Of a stretch of DNA of 64,000 nucleotides, positions 1-8,708 are shown piece by piece; the stretch's first letter is position 1; each line of letters begins with the position of its first letter. The notes under the pieces were generated by a model. That model ran no database searches and was not told the origin of the DNA. It was given only the letters and a program-made list of their open reading frames with translations. The stretch is from Hwanghaeella sp965227365. Its GTDB lineage: Bacteria; Pseudomonadota; Alphaproteobacteria; UBA8366; Aestuariispiraceae. The position numbers and the translations under genes were made by a program. The DNA lies in NCBI RefSeq assembly GCF_965227365.1, contig NZ_OZ245754.1, positions 4,464,001 to 4,528,000 on the forward strand, given 5' to 3'.

Positions 1-376
1 CCTTGTTGATCTGACCGCAGAGCACCATTTCGACGATCCCGACCGTTTCGCCGTCGGTGACACGCAAGCCGTCGACGAATTCCGACTTGATCTTCATCCG
101 GTCCAGCATGGCGCCGATTTGCGGGCCGCCGCCATGAACGACGATAGGATTGATGCCGCATTGCTTGAGCAGGACGACATCGCGGGCGAACAGCTTCGCC
201 AATTCGTCGTTCCCCATGGCGTGGCCGCCGTATTTGATGACCACGGTTTCATCGTTGTAGCGGCGCATATAGGGAAGCGCTTCGGTCAGGATGCCCGCTT
301 GGGCAAGCCATTCCAGACGGCGGCGTGATTTGTGCTCCTGCTTGTGAGCCAGATCGTCCTTGTTGTGTTCGCTCAT
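1..376 (-). CDS. argB: Acetylglutamate kinase, N-terminal part (cut by window edge)
   Basis: Catalyses ATP-dependent phosphorylation of N-acetylglutamate, the second step of arginine synthesis, in the cytoplasm. About 125 N-terminal residues are visible, starting MSEHNKDDL at the ATG ending at 376. The sequence contains the kinase N-terminal motifs KYGGHAM and VVHGGGPQIG, which bind ATP phosphates and substrate in the amino acid kinase fold. The C-terminal half lies beyond the left edge. The gene follows engB by 84 bases in the same direction, the usual alphaproteobacterial order yidC-engB-argB. Confidence 0.95.
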   Translation of the reverse strand, partial: MSEHNKDDLAHKQEHKSRRRLEWLAQAGILTEALPYMRRYNDETVVIKYGGHAMGNDELAKLFARDVVLLKQCGINPIVVHGGGPQIGAMLDRMKIKSEFVDGLRVTDGETVGIVEMVLCGQINK

Positions 377-460
377 GCGCGCCCCCCGACTATTCGTAAA
401 AACCAACCTGTCTTGTTACGGCCGCCCTGTTTCATCGTCGCCGGGCGGACGGCCCAGAGT

Positions 461-1132
461 TTAATCACTCACTGCGGGGGCCGCCAGCATTGCAAGCTCG
501 GCCCGCAATTCCGCCATGCCGAGCCCCTTGCGCGACGATGTCGCGAGGACGGTCGGGATCGCGGCCGGATGTTTCTTCAAGGTGACCGCGATCTCGGCGA
601 TAAGTTTATCGAGTTGGGGAACGGAGATCTTGTCCCGCTTGGTCAGCACGATCTGATAGGAAACCGCCGCCGAATCGAGCCCTTCCATCAGGGAAATGTC
701 GGAGGATTTCAGCCCGTGCCGTGCATCGATCAGGACACAGAGCCGGCGCAGCGACTGGCGTCCGCGCAGATAATCGTGGATCAGCTGGTTCCAGCCGTCG
801 ACCAGATGCTTGGGGGCCTTGGCGAAACCGTAACCGGGCATGTCGACCAGCAGCAACGAGCCGTCGGCCAGGTCGAAATAGTTCAACGCCTGCGTCCGAC
901 CCGGCGTATTACTGGTCCGCGCCAGGGCGTTCTGGCCGACCAGCGCGTTCAGCAGGCTGGACTTGCCGACATTGGACCGCCCCGCGAAGGCAACCTCGAC
1001 CGGCCCGTCCGGCGGCAGGTCGGCCGTGCGCACGACGCTTTTGACGAAGGTGCAGGGGCGCGCGAACAGCAGGCGCCCTGCCTCCAACTCCTCATCCGTG
1101 TAGTCGGTTGTCGGGGCCGGCGCATCGGCCAT
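461..1132 (-). CDS. engB: Ribosome biogenesis GTP-binding protein EngB (YsxC/YihA)
   Basis: Small essential GTPase that assists large-subunit ribosome assembly. The 223-residue protein has the P-loop GRSNVGKSS near residue 52, a switch II DMPGYGFA motif, the guanine-specificity TKRD motif and a C-terminal ATSSRKG motif, all in the expected order. Length fits the family. It lies 49 bases downstream of yidC and is probably co-transcribed with it, so membrane insertion, ribosome biogenesis and arginine synthesis genes share one unit. Confidence 0.97.
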   Translation of the reverse strand: MADAPAPTTDYTDEELEAGRLLFARPCTFVKSVVRTADLPPDGPVEVAFAGRSNVGKSSLLNALVGQNALARTSNTPGRTQALNYFDLADGSLLLVDMPGYGFAKAPKHLVDGWNQLIHDYLRGRQSLRRLCVLIDARHGLKSSDISLMEGLDSAAVSYQIVLTKRDKISVPQLDKLIAEIAVTLKKHPAAIPTVLATSSRKGLGMAELRAELAMLAAPAVSD

Positions 1133-1181
1133 GGCCTATCCTCCAGATCGATCCGGGACCGCGCCTGAACGGCGGCGCCGG

Positions 1182-2972
1182 TCAGGACTTTTCGGACGGT
1201 CCCGTATCCGCCTTGCCGCCGCCGATGGCAACGCCCATGCGACGCATGATGACATATTGCTGCAGGATCGAAAGCGAGTTGTTCCAAGCCCAGTAGATCA
1301 CCAGACCGGCGGGGAAGCCGCCCAGGATGAAGGTGAACATGATCGGCATGAACATGAAGACCTTGGCCTGAATCGGGTCGGCCGGGGCCGGGTTCAGCTT
1401 CTGCTGCAGGAACATGGTCAGGCCCATGATGAGGGGCCAGATCCCGATATTGACGATCGCCAGCGCGGCCGGGACTTCCCAGGGGAACATGCCGAAACCT
1501 TCCAGCAGACCCAGCGGGTCCGGCGCGCTGAGATCGTTGATCCAGCCGTAGAAGGGCGCGTGGCGCATTTCGATGGTGACGAACAGCACCTTGTAGAGCG
1601 CGAAGAAGACCGGAATCTGCAGCAGGATCGGCAAACAGCCCGACAGCGGGTTCACCTTTTCCTTCTTGTACAGTTCCATCATCTCCATGTTCAGCTTCTG
1701 ACGGTCGTCGCCATAGCGCTCCTTCAGATCCATCATCTTGGGCTGAAGCAGCTTCATCTTGCTCATGGAGCGGTAGGACTTGTTGGCCAGCGGGAAGAAC
1801 AGAAGCTTGATGCCCAGAGTCAGGGCCAGGATCGCCAGGCCGAAATTGCCCAGAACGCCATTCAGGAAATGGATGCCGTAGAAGATCGGCTTCGTCAGCC
1901 AGTAGAACCAGCCGAAGTCGACCGCCAGGTCGAAATTCGAAATGCCGAGATTGTCCTGATAGCTGTCCAGCAGCACGGTTTCCTTGGCCCCGGCGAACAG
2001 ACGGTTCGTCACTTCCAGGGTCTCGCCGGGCGCAATGGATTTGGCGTCGGTCAGGAAATCGGCCTGATAGCGGTCGCGGTTGTTCGCGCGGTCGCCCGTG
2101 AAACTGGTCTGCACGGTCTCGCCGGCATCCGGAACCAAGGCGGTCAGCCAGTATTTGTCGGTGATGCCGAGCCAGCCGCCGGTCGTCGACTGCTTCTGGG
2201 CCGGTTTGACCAACCCGTCCTCGATCAGGTCGGAATAGTCGACTTCCTCGAGCACCTCGTCGAAAACGCCGATCATGCCCTCGTGCAGGATGTAGAAGCC
2301 GAGAATATCCGGCGTTCCGGTACGGGAGATCACGCCATAGGGCGAAACGGTCAGAACCTCGCCCGCCTCGTTCACCACGCGCTGCTGGATCGTGAACATG
2401 AAATTCTTGTCCAGCGTGATGACCTGTTCGAACCGCACACCGGCGTCATTCGTCCAGCTCAGCGTAACCGGGTCGTTCGCAGTCAGGGTCTGCTTGTCGG
2501 CTTCCCAAACCGTGTTCCGGTTCGGCACGTCGCCCTTCTGACCGAGCCAGCCGAACTCGGCGTGATAGGGCTTTTCCGTCCCGGCCGGGTTCAGCAGCAC
2601 GATATTGGCGCTATCGTCCTCGACCGTCTCGCGGTAGTTCCGCAGGACCAGATCGTCGATCCGCGCGCCTTTGAGGGAGATGGACCCGCTGAGGCGGTCG
2701 GTCTTGATCTCGACCCGCGGCGTATCGTTCAGCACATCCGCGCGGGCCTTCGGGAAACCGGCGACCGACTGGATTTCCTTCGGCACTTCCGCGCCGATTT
2801 TCGGCTGGGCGGATTCGTTCGCGCCGGACTGGGCTCGCTGGGCGGCCTGCTGCTGTTCGGCGGCGATCCGTGCTTCCTGTTCGGGGATCGCGAAGAAGAA
2901 CTGCCAGCCGATCATGATGATCGCGGACAATGCGATCGCCAGTATCAGGTTTTTCTTGTTGTCGCCGTCCAT
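1182..2972 (-). CDS. yidC: Membrane protein insertase YidC
   Basis: Inserts and folds inner-membrane proteins, alone or with SecYEG. The 596-residue protein has an N-terminal membrane anchor (about residues 7-27), a large periplasmic beta domain as in Gram-negative YidC, and a C-terminal 60KD_IMP domain with five predicted membrane segments from about residue 370, including PLSGCLPILLQIPVFFALY. The charged tail is short. It is downstream of rpmH and rnpA. The small yidD gene that often sits between rnpA and yidC is not present: only 50 bases separate the two. Confidence 0.97.
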   Translation of the reverse strand: MDGDNKKNLILAIALSAIIMIGWQFFFAIPEQEARIAAEQQQAAQRAQSGANESAQPKIGAEVPKEIQSVAGFPKARADVLNDTPRVEIKTDRLSGSISLKGARIDDLVLRNYRETVEDDSANIVLLNPAGTEKPYHAEFGWLGQKGDVPNRNTVWEADKQTLTANDPVTLSWTNDAGVRFEQVITLDKNFMFTIQQRVVNEAGEVLTVSPYGVISRTGTPDILGFYILHEGMIGVFDEVLEEVDYSDLIEDGLVKPAQKQSTTGGWLGITDKYWLTALVPDAGETVQTSFTGDRANNRDRYQADFLTDAKSIAPGETLEVTNRLFAGAKETVLLDSYQDNLGISNFDLAVDFGWFYWLTKPIFYGIHFLNGVLGNFGLAILALTLGIKLLFFPLANKSYRSMSKMKLLQPKMMDLKERYGDDRQKLNMEMMELYKKEKVNPLSGCLPILLQIPVFFALYKVLFVTIEMRHAPFYGWINDLSAPDPLGLLEGFGMFPWEVPAALAIVNIGIWPLIMGLTMFLQQKLNPAPADPIQAKVFMFMPIMFTFILGGFPAGLVIYWAWNNSLSILQQYVIMRRMGVAIGGGKADTGPSEKS

Positions 2973-3022
2973 GATCCCTCAGTCAGCCCCTAACTTGGCA
3001 GCGGTGTAACCCGCCAGCCGTC

Positions 3023-3475
3023 TTATTCGGATGATGCGCGGCGGTCGTGCCGCGAAGCGTGATCGGCTTTCGCCGCGGAATTCGGATCGTCCGTGGAAGA
3101 CCAGACTTTGAGGCGCTTCATGGCCTTTTCCATATCCGTGCGCAGATCGCCGTACCGCCTGTCGAGCGTTCCCGCCCTGGCGATCAGGACGTAGTCGACG
3201 CCGCGTTTCGCATGCGGCACCAGGACCTCATCGGCCAAGGCGCGCAAACGACGTTTCGCGCGGTTCCGCTGAACCGCGCCGCCGACTTTCTTGCTGGCCG
3301 TGAAGCCGATCCGGACCGATGTGTCGGACAGACCCGGCCTGTCCGAACCGGGCAGATCACGCCGCTTCGCCGCCTGCAAGACCAATCCCGGCTGCGCAGT
3401 GCTGCGTTTGGCGCGGGAAAGAGCGACAAACTCGGCCCGTCGCTTCAATCTCTCGACGGCGGGCCGGGTCATCAC
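3023..3475 (-). CDS. rnpA: Ribonuclease P protein component
   Basis: Protein subunit of RNase P, which matures tRNA 5' ends. The 150-residue basic protein starts RPAVERLKRRAEF and contains the diagnostic region with VGGAVQRNRAKRRLRAL around residues 65-80. The family is usually about 120 residues, and the excess is a polar C-terminal tail. Two starts are possible: GTG at 3475, directly abutting the rpmH stop codon (TAA then GTG ATG), or the ATG one codon later at 3472. The tight junction implies translational coupling with rpmH. Confidence 0.93.
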   Translation of the reverse strand: MMTRPAVERLKRRAEFVALSRAKRSTAQPGLVLQAAKRRDLPGSDRPGLSDTSVRIGFTASKKVGGAVQRNRAKRRLRALADEVLVPHAKRGVDYVLIARAGTLDRRYGDLRTDMEKAMKRLKVWSSTDDPNSAAKADHASRHDRRASSE

Positions 3476-3610
3476 TTACGCAGACAGACGCTTACGGCCC
3501 TTGGCGCGGCGGTTGGCGAGCACGCGGCGGCCGCCGGTGGTGGCCATGCGCGAGCGGAAACCGTGGCGGCGCTTGCGGATCAAGCGGCTGGGCTGAAAGG
3601 TACGTTTCAC
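3476..3610 (-). CDS. rpmH: 50S ribosomal protein L34
   Basis: Forty-four-residue basic ribosomal protein of the large subunit. The sequence KRTFQPSRLIRKRRHGFR is diagnostic for L34, and the end RAKGRKRLSA is typical. The start is a GTG at 3610-3608 preceded by a purine-rich GAGAAGAACG stretch. It is the first gene of the rpmH-rnpA-yidC-engB-argB unit, and its promoter must lie in the gap to the right. Confidence 0.96.
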   Translation of the reverse strand: MKRTFQPSRLIRKRRHGFRSRMATTGGRRVLANRRAKGRKRLSA

Positions 3611-4022
3611 CGTTCTTCTCCTACAGTCCTCGCCGAACCGGGCCGAAGCCCGCGGACCCGGGAGGATCGCTAAACTCTCTTGCTTTCTCGTAGCTTTCAG
3701 GACGGTCTGACCCGGCCCTGCGACAGACGCAGAAACGCGGCGTCCGGCCCATTCGGGCCCGCCGTACCCTTGAAAACGACGCCGGTGTATAGTGCGGGGC
3801 AAGGACCAAGTCAACGCAGATCAAGCCGAAACCGGCGCGCCAGGTCGGTTCGCGCAATCACGGACGCTTGAATGGTGGTGATCGGCCCCCTGTTCTACAT
3901 CACCTCTAAATCATCCCTCAACCCTGCCGACCTTAGATATCGGAGCGATGCAGGGGTATCGGGCCGAACCGGGCCGGGAAACGGGACAGGTAATTGTGAC
4001 AACCGATCCAAGGCGGAATGAC
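3611..4022. other. Intergenic region between divergent rpmH and TVP38-type gene
   Basis: About 410 bases between divergently transcribed genes, expected to carry promoters for both. I see no convincing coding sequence or strong hairpin. The right edge holds an alternative upstream ATG (3948) and GTG (3996) for the next gene, both with weaker ribosome binding sites than the chosen start. Confidence 0.5.
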
Positions 4023-4787
4023 GTGAGCGAGATTGCAGAACATCGTGCGGAACCGGGACAAACCGCGAAAGAGACCGCGTCCGGAAAATCGCCCTGGCGG
4101 TTCGCCCCGCTGGCGGTAATCGTCCTGTGCTTTCTCGCCGTCTTCGTTTTCGATCTGGACCGGTTTCTCTCCTTCGAAGTTCTGCGTGAGAACCGGCAAT
4201 GGCTGATCGACACCGTGGCGGAACATCATCTCTTGTCCGCCCTGGTCTTCATCCTGATCTATGCGGCGGCGGTGGCGGTTTCGGTACCCGGCGCCTCGCT
4301 GCTGACCCTGATCGGCGGCTTCCTGTTCGGTGCGGTCGTCGGCACCGTCTATGTGGTTCTGGCTGCGACACTCGGCGCGGTCGGCATCTTCCTGGCGGCG
4401 CGGACCGCGCTTTCGGATATCCTGCGCGCCAAGGCGGGACCCTGGCTGTCCAAGCTTCAGTCCGGTTTCCATGAAAACGAGTTGAGCTACCTGCTGTTCC
4501 TGCGCCTCGTACCGGCCTTTCCCTTCTTCATCGTCAATATCGTGCCGGCCTTCCTCGGCGTCTCCCTGCGCACCTACACCCTAGCGACCCTGATCGGTAT
4601 CATACCGGGCACCGCCGTCTACGCGGTTTTCGGCGCCGGTTTGGGGGAAATCCTGGCTTCCGACGCGGAACTCTCCCTGACCGGGATCCTGTCGCCCGAA
4701 CTGGTAATCGGGATGGTCGGCCTCGCCGTTTTGGCGCTGGTGCCGGTTCTCGTCCGACGGTTTTCGAAGAAATCCGCCGGCGGATGA
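4023..4787 (+). CDS. TVP38/TMEM64 (VTT domain) family membrane protein
   Basis: Integral membrane protein of the DedA/VTT superfamily, whose members are linked to lipid scrambling and membrane homeostasis. The substrate of this one is unknown. The 254-residue form begins at GTG 4023, chosen because AGGCGGA sits five bases upstream. An ATG at 3948 in frame would add 25 residues. After a polar N-terminus come a membrane segment near residue 30, then the VTT core with the glycine-rich GGFLFGAVVG motif, the FLRLVPAFPFFIVN motif typical of the family, and a last C-terminal segment ending in RRFSKKSAGG. It precedes a histidine kinase in the same direction. Confidence 0.85.
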   Translation: MSEIAEHRAEPGQTAKETASGKSPWRFAPLAVIVLCFLAVFVFDLDRFLSFEVLRENRQWLIDTVAEHHLLSALVFILIYAAAVAVSVPGASLLTLIGGFLFGAVVGTVYVVLAATLGAVGIFLAARTALSDILRAKAGPWLSKLQSGFHENELSYLLFLRLVPAFPFFIVNIVPAFLGVSLRTYTLATLIGIIPGTAVYAVFGAGLGEILASDAELSLTGILSPELVIGMVGLAVLALVPVLVRRFSKKSAGG

Positions 4788-4950
4788 TCGGCAAGCGCCG
4801 GTGCCTTTCCCACCCGCCGGAACACGTTTAGGTCTTGCACATCGACGGCGACGTCCTCACGTTTGTTCCCGATATTCAACGGGGAAGCCCATTGCGGCCG
4901 GCGCGTAAGTCCATGACGGACCAGAGAAAACAACGCCCGTTCACGGCACC

Positions 4951-4966
4951 GCATCCGGACGGATGC
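4951..4966 (+). promoter_or_regulatory. Hairpin overlapping the ribosome binding region of the histidine kinase
   Basis: A perfect inverted repeat, GCATCC-ggac-GGATGC, ends one base before the ATG at 4968. The only purine-rich candidate ribosome binding bases lie in its loop and right arm. It could limit translation initiation. That is inference, and the structure may be incidental in GC-rich DNA. Confidence 0.35.
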
Positions 4967-4967
4967 C

Positions 4968-6320
4968 ATGCATAGCCTGTCCTCCCGGGTTCTCGTCCTG
5001 ACCGTCGTTTTCGTAATGCTGGCGGAAGTGCTGATCTTCCTGCCCTCGGTCGCCCGGTTCCGGCAGGACTACATGGTGCAGCGGATCGGCGACGCGCATC
5101 TTGCCATTCTGGCCCTCGACGCCACGCCAGACGGCATCGTTTCGGACAAATTGAAGCAGCAATTGCTGGATTTCGTCGGCGCACATGCGATTTCGGTGCG
5201 CCGCAGCGGCATGAAACTGACCCTGATGGAAGACAATCCCCGTATGGTCGACAGCACCATCCGGTTGGAGGAACTATCCCCCGTCGACATGATCTCCGGC
5301 GCCCTGGACACGATGATCGTGCGGCGCGACCGCGTATTGCGGGTCATCGGCTATAGTCCGAAGGACATGGATGCGGAGATCGAACTCGTCATCGACGAAA
5401 CGCCGATCTCCGCCGCTTTGCTCGATTTCGGCTGGCGCATCTTCCTGTTGTCGCTGGTCATATCGATGATCACGGCCAGTCTGGTCTTCCTGGCGCTGCA
5501 CTGGATTCTGATCCGCCCGCTGCGGCGCATCACCGCCAATATGACCGCGTTCCGCGACAATCCGGAGGACGCGACCCGGATCATCACACCGACCGAGCGC
5601 AAGGACGAAGTCGGTGTCGCGGAACGGGAACTGGCCTCGATGCAGGACGGGTTGCGCATGGCCCTGCAGCAGAAGGAGCATCTGGCCGCGCTGGGCACGG
5701 CGGTCGCCAAGATCAACCACGACCTGAAGGGCATCCTCTCCCGAGCCATCCTGGTCTTCGACCGGCTGGAGGAATCCGATGATCCGGAAGTGCGGCGGAT
5801 CGCGCCGACGCTGATCTCCTCGATCGACCGGGCGATCGCCATGTGCAGCCAGACGCTGAATTATGTCGGCCAGGAAAGCCCCAGCCTGAATCGCAGCCGT
5901 TTCGCCCTGGACGATTTGCTGGACGAAGTGTGCGGCAAGGAGGTTGATGGCGTCGCCCTCACCGCCGACACGGTGAAAGGCCAGTTGATCGAGGCGGACC
6001 GCGACCAGCTCTACCGGGCCTTTTCCAACCTCATCCGAAATGCGGTCCAGGCCGGCGCCCAGGCAATCGAGGTTTCTGCCCGCCGGGGCGACGGCGCCAC
6101 GGTGGTCGATATTTCCGACGACGGACCGGGCCTGCCGCCCCGGGCGCAAGAAAACCTGTTCAAACCCTTCAAGGGGTCGACACGGGCAGGGGGCACCGGG
6201 CTGGGCCTCGCCATCGCGCGGGAATTGCTGCGCGGACACGGCGGGGATTTGGAATTGCACCAGACCAGCGGCTCCGGCACCACCTTCCGCCTGATCATCC
6301 CCGATCGGGCTGCCGTCTAG
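4968..6320 (+). CDS. Orphan sensor histidine kinase with HAMP domain
   Basis: Inner-membrane sensor kinase of 450 residues. A membrane segment at about 8-27 is followed by a periplasmic domain of about 125 residues with no recognised sensor fold, a second segment at about 153-180, HAMP at 180-235 and a DHp helix with the putative phosphoacceptor H251 in NHDLKG, a variant of the usual HELRTPL box. The ATPase domain has the N-box (FSNLIRNAVQ), G1 (DDGPGLP) and G2 (GGTGLGLAIA). No response regulator gene is nearby, so the partner is unknown. A hairpin overlaps its translation start (4951-4966). Confidence 0.92.
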   Translation: MHSLSSRVLVLTVVFVMLAEVLIFLPSVARFRQDYMVQRIGDAHLAILALDATPDGIVSDKLKQQLLDFVGAHAISVRRSGMKLTLMEDNPRMVDSTIRLEELSPVDMISGALDTMIVRRDRVLRVIGYSPKDMDAEIELVIDETPISAALLDFGWRIFLLSLVISMITASLVFLALHWILIRPLRRITANMTAFRDNPEDATRIITPTERKDEVGVAERELASMQDGLRMALQQKEHLAALGTAVAKINHDLKGILSRAILVFDRLEESDDPEVRRIAPTLISSIDRAIAMCSQTLNYVGQESPSLNRSRFALDDLLDEVCGKEVDGVALTADTVKGQLIEADRDQLYRAFSNLIRNAVQAGAQAIEVSARRGDGATVVDISDDGPGLPPRAQENLFKPFKGSTRAGGTGLGLAIARELLRGHGGDLELHQTSGSGTTFRLIIPDRAAV

Positions 6321-6410
6321 CGGGGCGGATTGATCCACAATTGCCTTGCCGCCCCGGGCGGGACATGGTTGCGCCTGTTTCAATATCTTTCTTGAGGAGC
6401 GTCGGGCGCG

Positions 6411-7415
6411 ATGGCGGCGGTACGACCCGGTAAACTGAACCTGATCACCGATGTCCCCGGCCTTTCGGTCGGCAATGCGGAAGACGTCGATGTCGCCACC
6501 GGCGTCACGGTGGTGCTGACGCAGGGCGAGGGCGCCATCGCGGCGGTCGATACGCGCGGCGGCGCACCGGGCACGCGGGAAACGGATGCCCTCAAACCCG
6601 GCACCCTGGTCGACCGAGCGAATGCGGTGGTGTTGAGCGGCGGGTCCGCCTTCGGCCTGGATGCGGCCGGCGGGGTTCAGGCCTGGCTGTCGATGCGTGG
6701 CCATGGCTTCAAGGTAGCCGGTCATTCGGTTCCGATCGTGCCGGCGGCAATCCTGTTCGACCTGGCCAATGGCGGAAACAAGGCCTGGGACGGCGATCCG
6801 CCCTATCGCCGCTTGGGCAAGGCCGCTTGCGACGCCGCCGGCGAGGCCTTCGCCCTCGGCAATGCGGGCGCGGGATACGGCGCCATTGCCGGCCCTGTGA
6901 AGGGCGGCCTGGGCAGCGCCTCGGCGGTCGATCCGGAAAGCGGTTACACGGTCGGCGCCCTGATCGCGGTGAATTCGGTCGGGTCCCCGGTCACGCCGGA
7001 CGGGTCCGGATTATGGGCCTGGCCTTTCGAACTGGCGGGCGAATTCGGTGTCGAACCGCCCAAGCCGGTGCCGACCGGCGGGGCCTATGTCACCAAACGG
7101 CATCGCCGCGCCGGGGAAAACACCACCATCGGCGTCATCGCCACGGATGCGCCGATGACCGTTGCCCAGGCCGAACGCCTCGCCATCATGGGGCATGACG
7201 GGCTGGCCCGCGCGATTCACCCGATCCATACCCCGTTCGACGGCGACCTGCTGTTCAGTCTGGCGGCAACCGACGGCAAGACGGGCACGGTATCCCCCGA
7301 CCTGCTGTCGCATTTGGGGACCCTGACCGCGGATGCGGTCACCCGGGCGGTTGGCCGGGCCGTTGTTTCGGCCAGTTCCCTCAATGGGATAACAGCCTTT
7401 CCAGACACTAAATAA
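6411..7415 (+). CDS. P1 family peptidase (S58/DmpA-like)
   Basis: N-terminal nucleophile-type aminopeptidase family related to DmpA and BapA, which self-cleave into two chains. The 334-residue protein has the family start LITDVPGLSVGNAEDVDVATG, a glycine-rich core GAGYGAIAGPVKGGLGSAS, and the ENTTIGVIATDAPM segment at about residues 239-252, where family cleavage occurs between Asn and Thr to free the catalytic Thr. Substrate is unknown; members act on beta- and D-amino acyl peptides. The gene stands alone, 90 bases after the histidine kinase. Confidence 0.88.
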   Translation: MAAVRPGKLNLITDVPGLSVGNAEDVDVATGVTVVLTQGEGAIAAVDTRGGAPGTRETDALKPGTLVDRANAVVLSGGSAFGLDAAGGVQAWLSMRGHGFKVAGHSVPIVPAAILFDLANGGNKAWDGDPPYRRLGKAACDAAGEAFALGNAGAGYGAIAGPVKGGLGSASAVDPESGYTVGALIAVNSVGSPVTPDGSGLWAWPFELAGEFGVEPPKPVPTGGAYVTKRHRRAGENTTIGVIATDAPMTVAQAERLAIMGHDGLARAIHPIHTPFDGDLLFSLAATDGKTGTVSPDLLSHLGTLTADAVTRAVGRAVVSASSLNGITAFPDTK

Positions 7416-7529
7416 CTGATTTTTCTGTTAAATTTTTTTGACCTGTTGAGAAAACCCCTCCCTTGGGGTGACACCTCACCGGGCGGGCGTTAACATGCTG
7501 CATCGCAACAAAAATACGAGGTGTACGGC

Positions 7530-8543
7530 ATGTCGGTCCTGACCCGCGCGGAGGACATATCGAACATTGCATTCGGATTCATGGGATCCAAGGCGCTTTT
7601 CGCGGCGCTTCACAACAAGGTTTTCACCCATCTGTCGGGTGCCCCGCGAACGGCGGAGGAATTGGCAGAGGTGACCGCTCTCGACGCGGAGCGCGCGCAG
7701 ACGCTGCTGACCGCGTTGGCTGGGTTGGGTCTGGTCGCGGTGGAGGACGGGAAGTTCTCCAACTCGCCCGCGGCGGAAGACTTCCTGGTCAAAGGCGCGA
7801 AATACGATTTCGGCGATTACCTGCGGCTGCAGGTCGACCGGCAGATGTATTCCCTGCTGGATCAAATCGAGGACGCCCTGGTCGACGAGTTGCCGGATGG
7901 CGCGACCGGCTCCTACGCGCAATGGTTCTCCGACCCGGAACAGGCGCGGATCTATTCCGAGAGCCAGCATGCAGGCTCCCTGGGCCCGGCGCGGGGCCTG
8001 GCGCGGCAGATCGACCTGTCCGAGGCGTCGTCGCTTCTTGATGTCGGCGGCGGCACCGGCGCCTATTCGATCACGCTGTGCAACGCCTTCCCGAATCTGA
8101 AGGCGACCGTCATCGATTTCCCGAACGTCGCCAAGCTGGGGCGCAATTACGTCTCGGAAGCGGGCCTGGCCGACAAGATCCGCTATATCGACGGCAATGC
8201 GCTGGAAACCGTCTGGCCGAAGGAGCAGGACGCCATTCTGATGTCCTATCTGTTCTCCGGCGTGCCGGATACGGAACATGAGCGGCTGATCAAACAGGCG
8301 TTCGACTGCCTCAATCCCGGCGGCATCGTGATGATTCACGATTTCGTCGTGCATGCCGACCGGACCGGGCCGAAGAATGCGGCCCTGTGGCAGCTTCAGC
8401 ATACGGCCTTCACGCCGCAGGCGCGGTCGCTCGACGACGAATGGCTGGCGACCCGCCTCGCCGAAGCCGGTTTCGACGCGGTATCGGTCGACCCGATGAT
8501 CCCCGCGATGACCATGCTGGCCAAGGGCATTCGCCCGCGCTGA
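7530..8543 (+). CDS. SAM-dependent O-methyltransferase-like protein with dimerisation domain
   Basis: Class I methyltransferase of the plant-type O-methyltransferase group (Methyltransf_2), like hydroxyneurosporene or acetylserotonin methyltransferases. The N-terminal winged-helix dimerisation domain spans about residues 10-100. The SAM-binding motif LLDVGGGTGAYSI lies near residue 170, and further motifs are ATVIDFPNV and MSYLFSGVPD. The ATG at 7530 is preferred because ACGAGG lies eight bases upstream; a GTG at 7521 overlaps that site. Substrate unknown, and no biosynthetic partner genes are adjacent. The 114 bases upstream are AT-rich for this genome and probably hold its promoter. Confidence 0.85.
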   Translation: MSVLTRAEDISNIAFGFMGSKALFAALHNKVFTHLSGAPRTAEELAEVTALDAERAQTLLTALAGLGLVAVEDGKFSNSPAAEDFLVKGAKYDFGDYLRLQVDRQMYSLLDQIEDALVDELPDGATGSYAQWFSDPEQARIYSESQHAGSLGPARGLARQIDLSEASSLLDVGGGTGAYSITLCNAFPNLKATVIDFPNVAKLGRNYVSEAGLADKIRYIDGNALETVWPKEQDAILMSYLFSGVPDTEHERLIKQAFDCLNPGGIVMIHDFVVHADRTGPKNAALWQLQHTAFTPQARSLDDEWLATRLAEAGFDAVSVDPMIPAMTMLAKGIRPR

Positions 8544-8708
8544 CCGGACGGGCGCGCCGGAACCTCCGCCGCGCCCCGCCCCGGATTCTCTTTTCCGCCC
8601 TTACGGTTTGGGTATGATGCCCTCAGCCGGATATCGTGATGTCCGGCCGAGGCGGAATGGCGGGGGCATCAGGCGCCTGCCCGTCCGCTGCGTGATACGG
8701 GAGGGTAT

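Noticed and set aside
1131..2993. A long plus-strand open frame of about 620 codons opposite yidC
   Set aside because: Antisense to a clear YidC sequence; its composition is rich in Gln, Arg and His with no family motifs, as expected of the reverse frame of a GC-rich gene.
2973..3022. A yidD gene between rnpA and yidC
   Set aside because: Only 50 bases are available and no frame encodes the YidD motifs.
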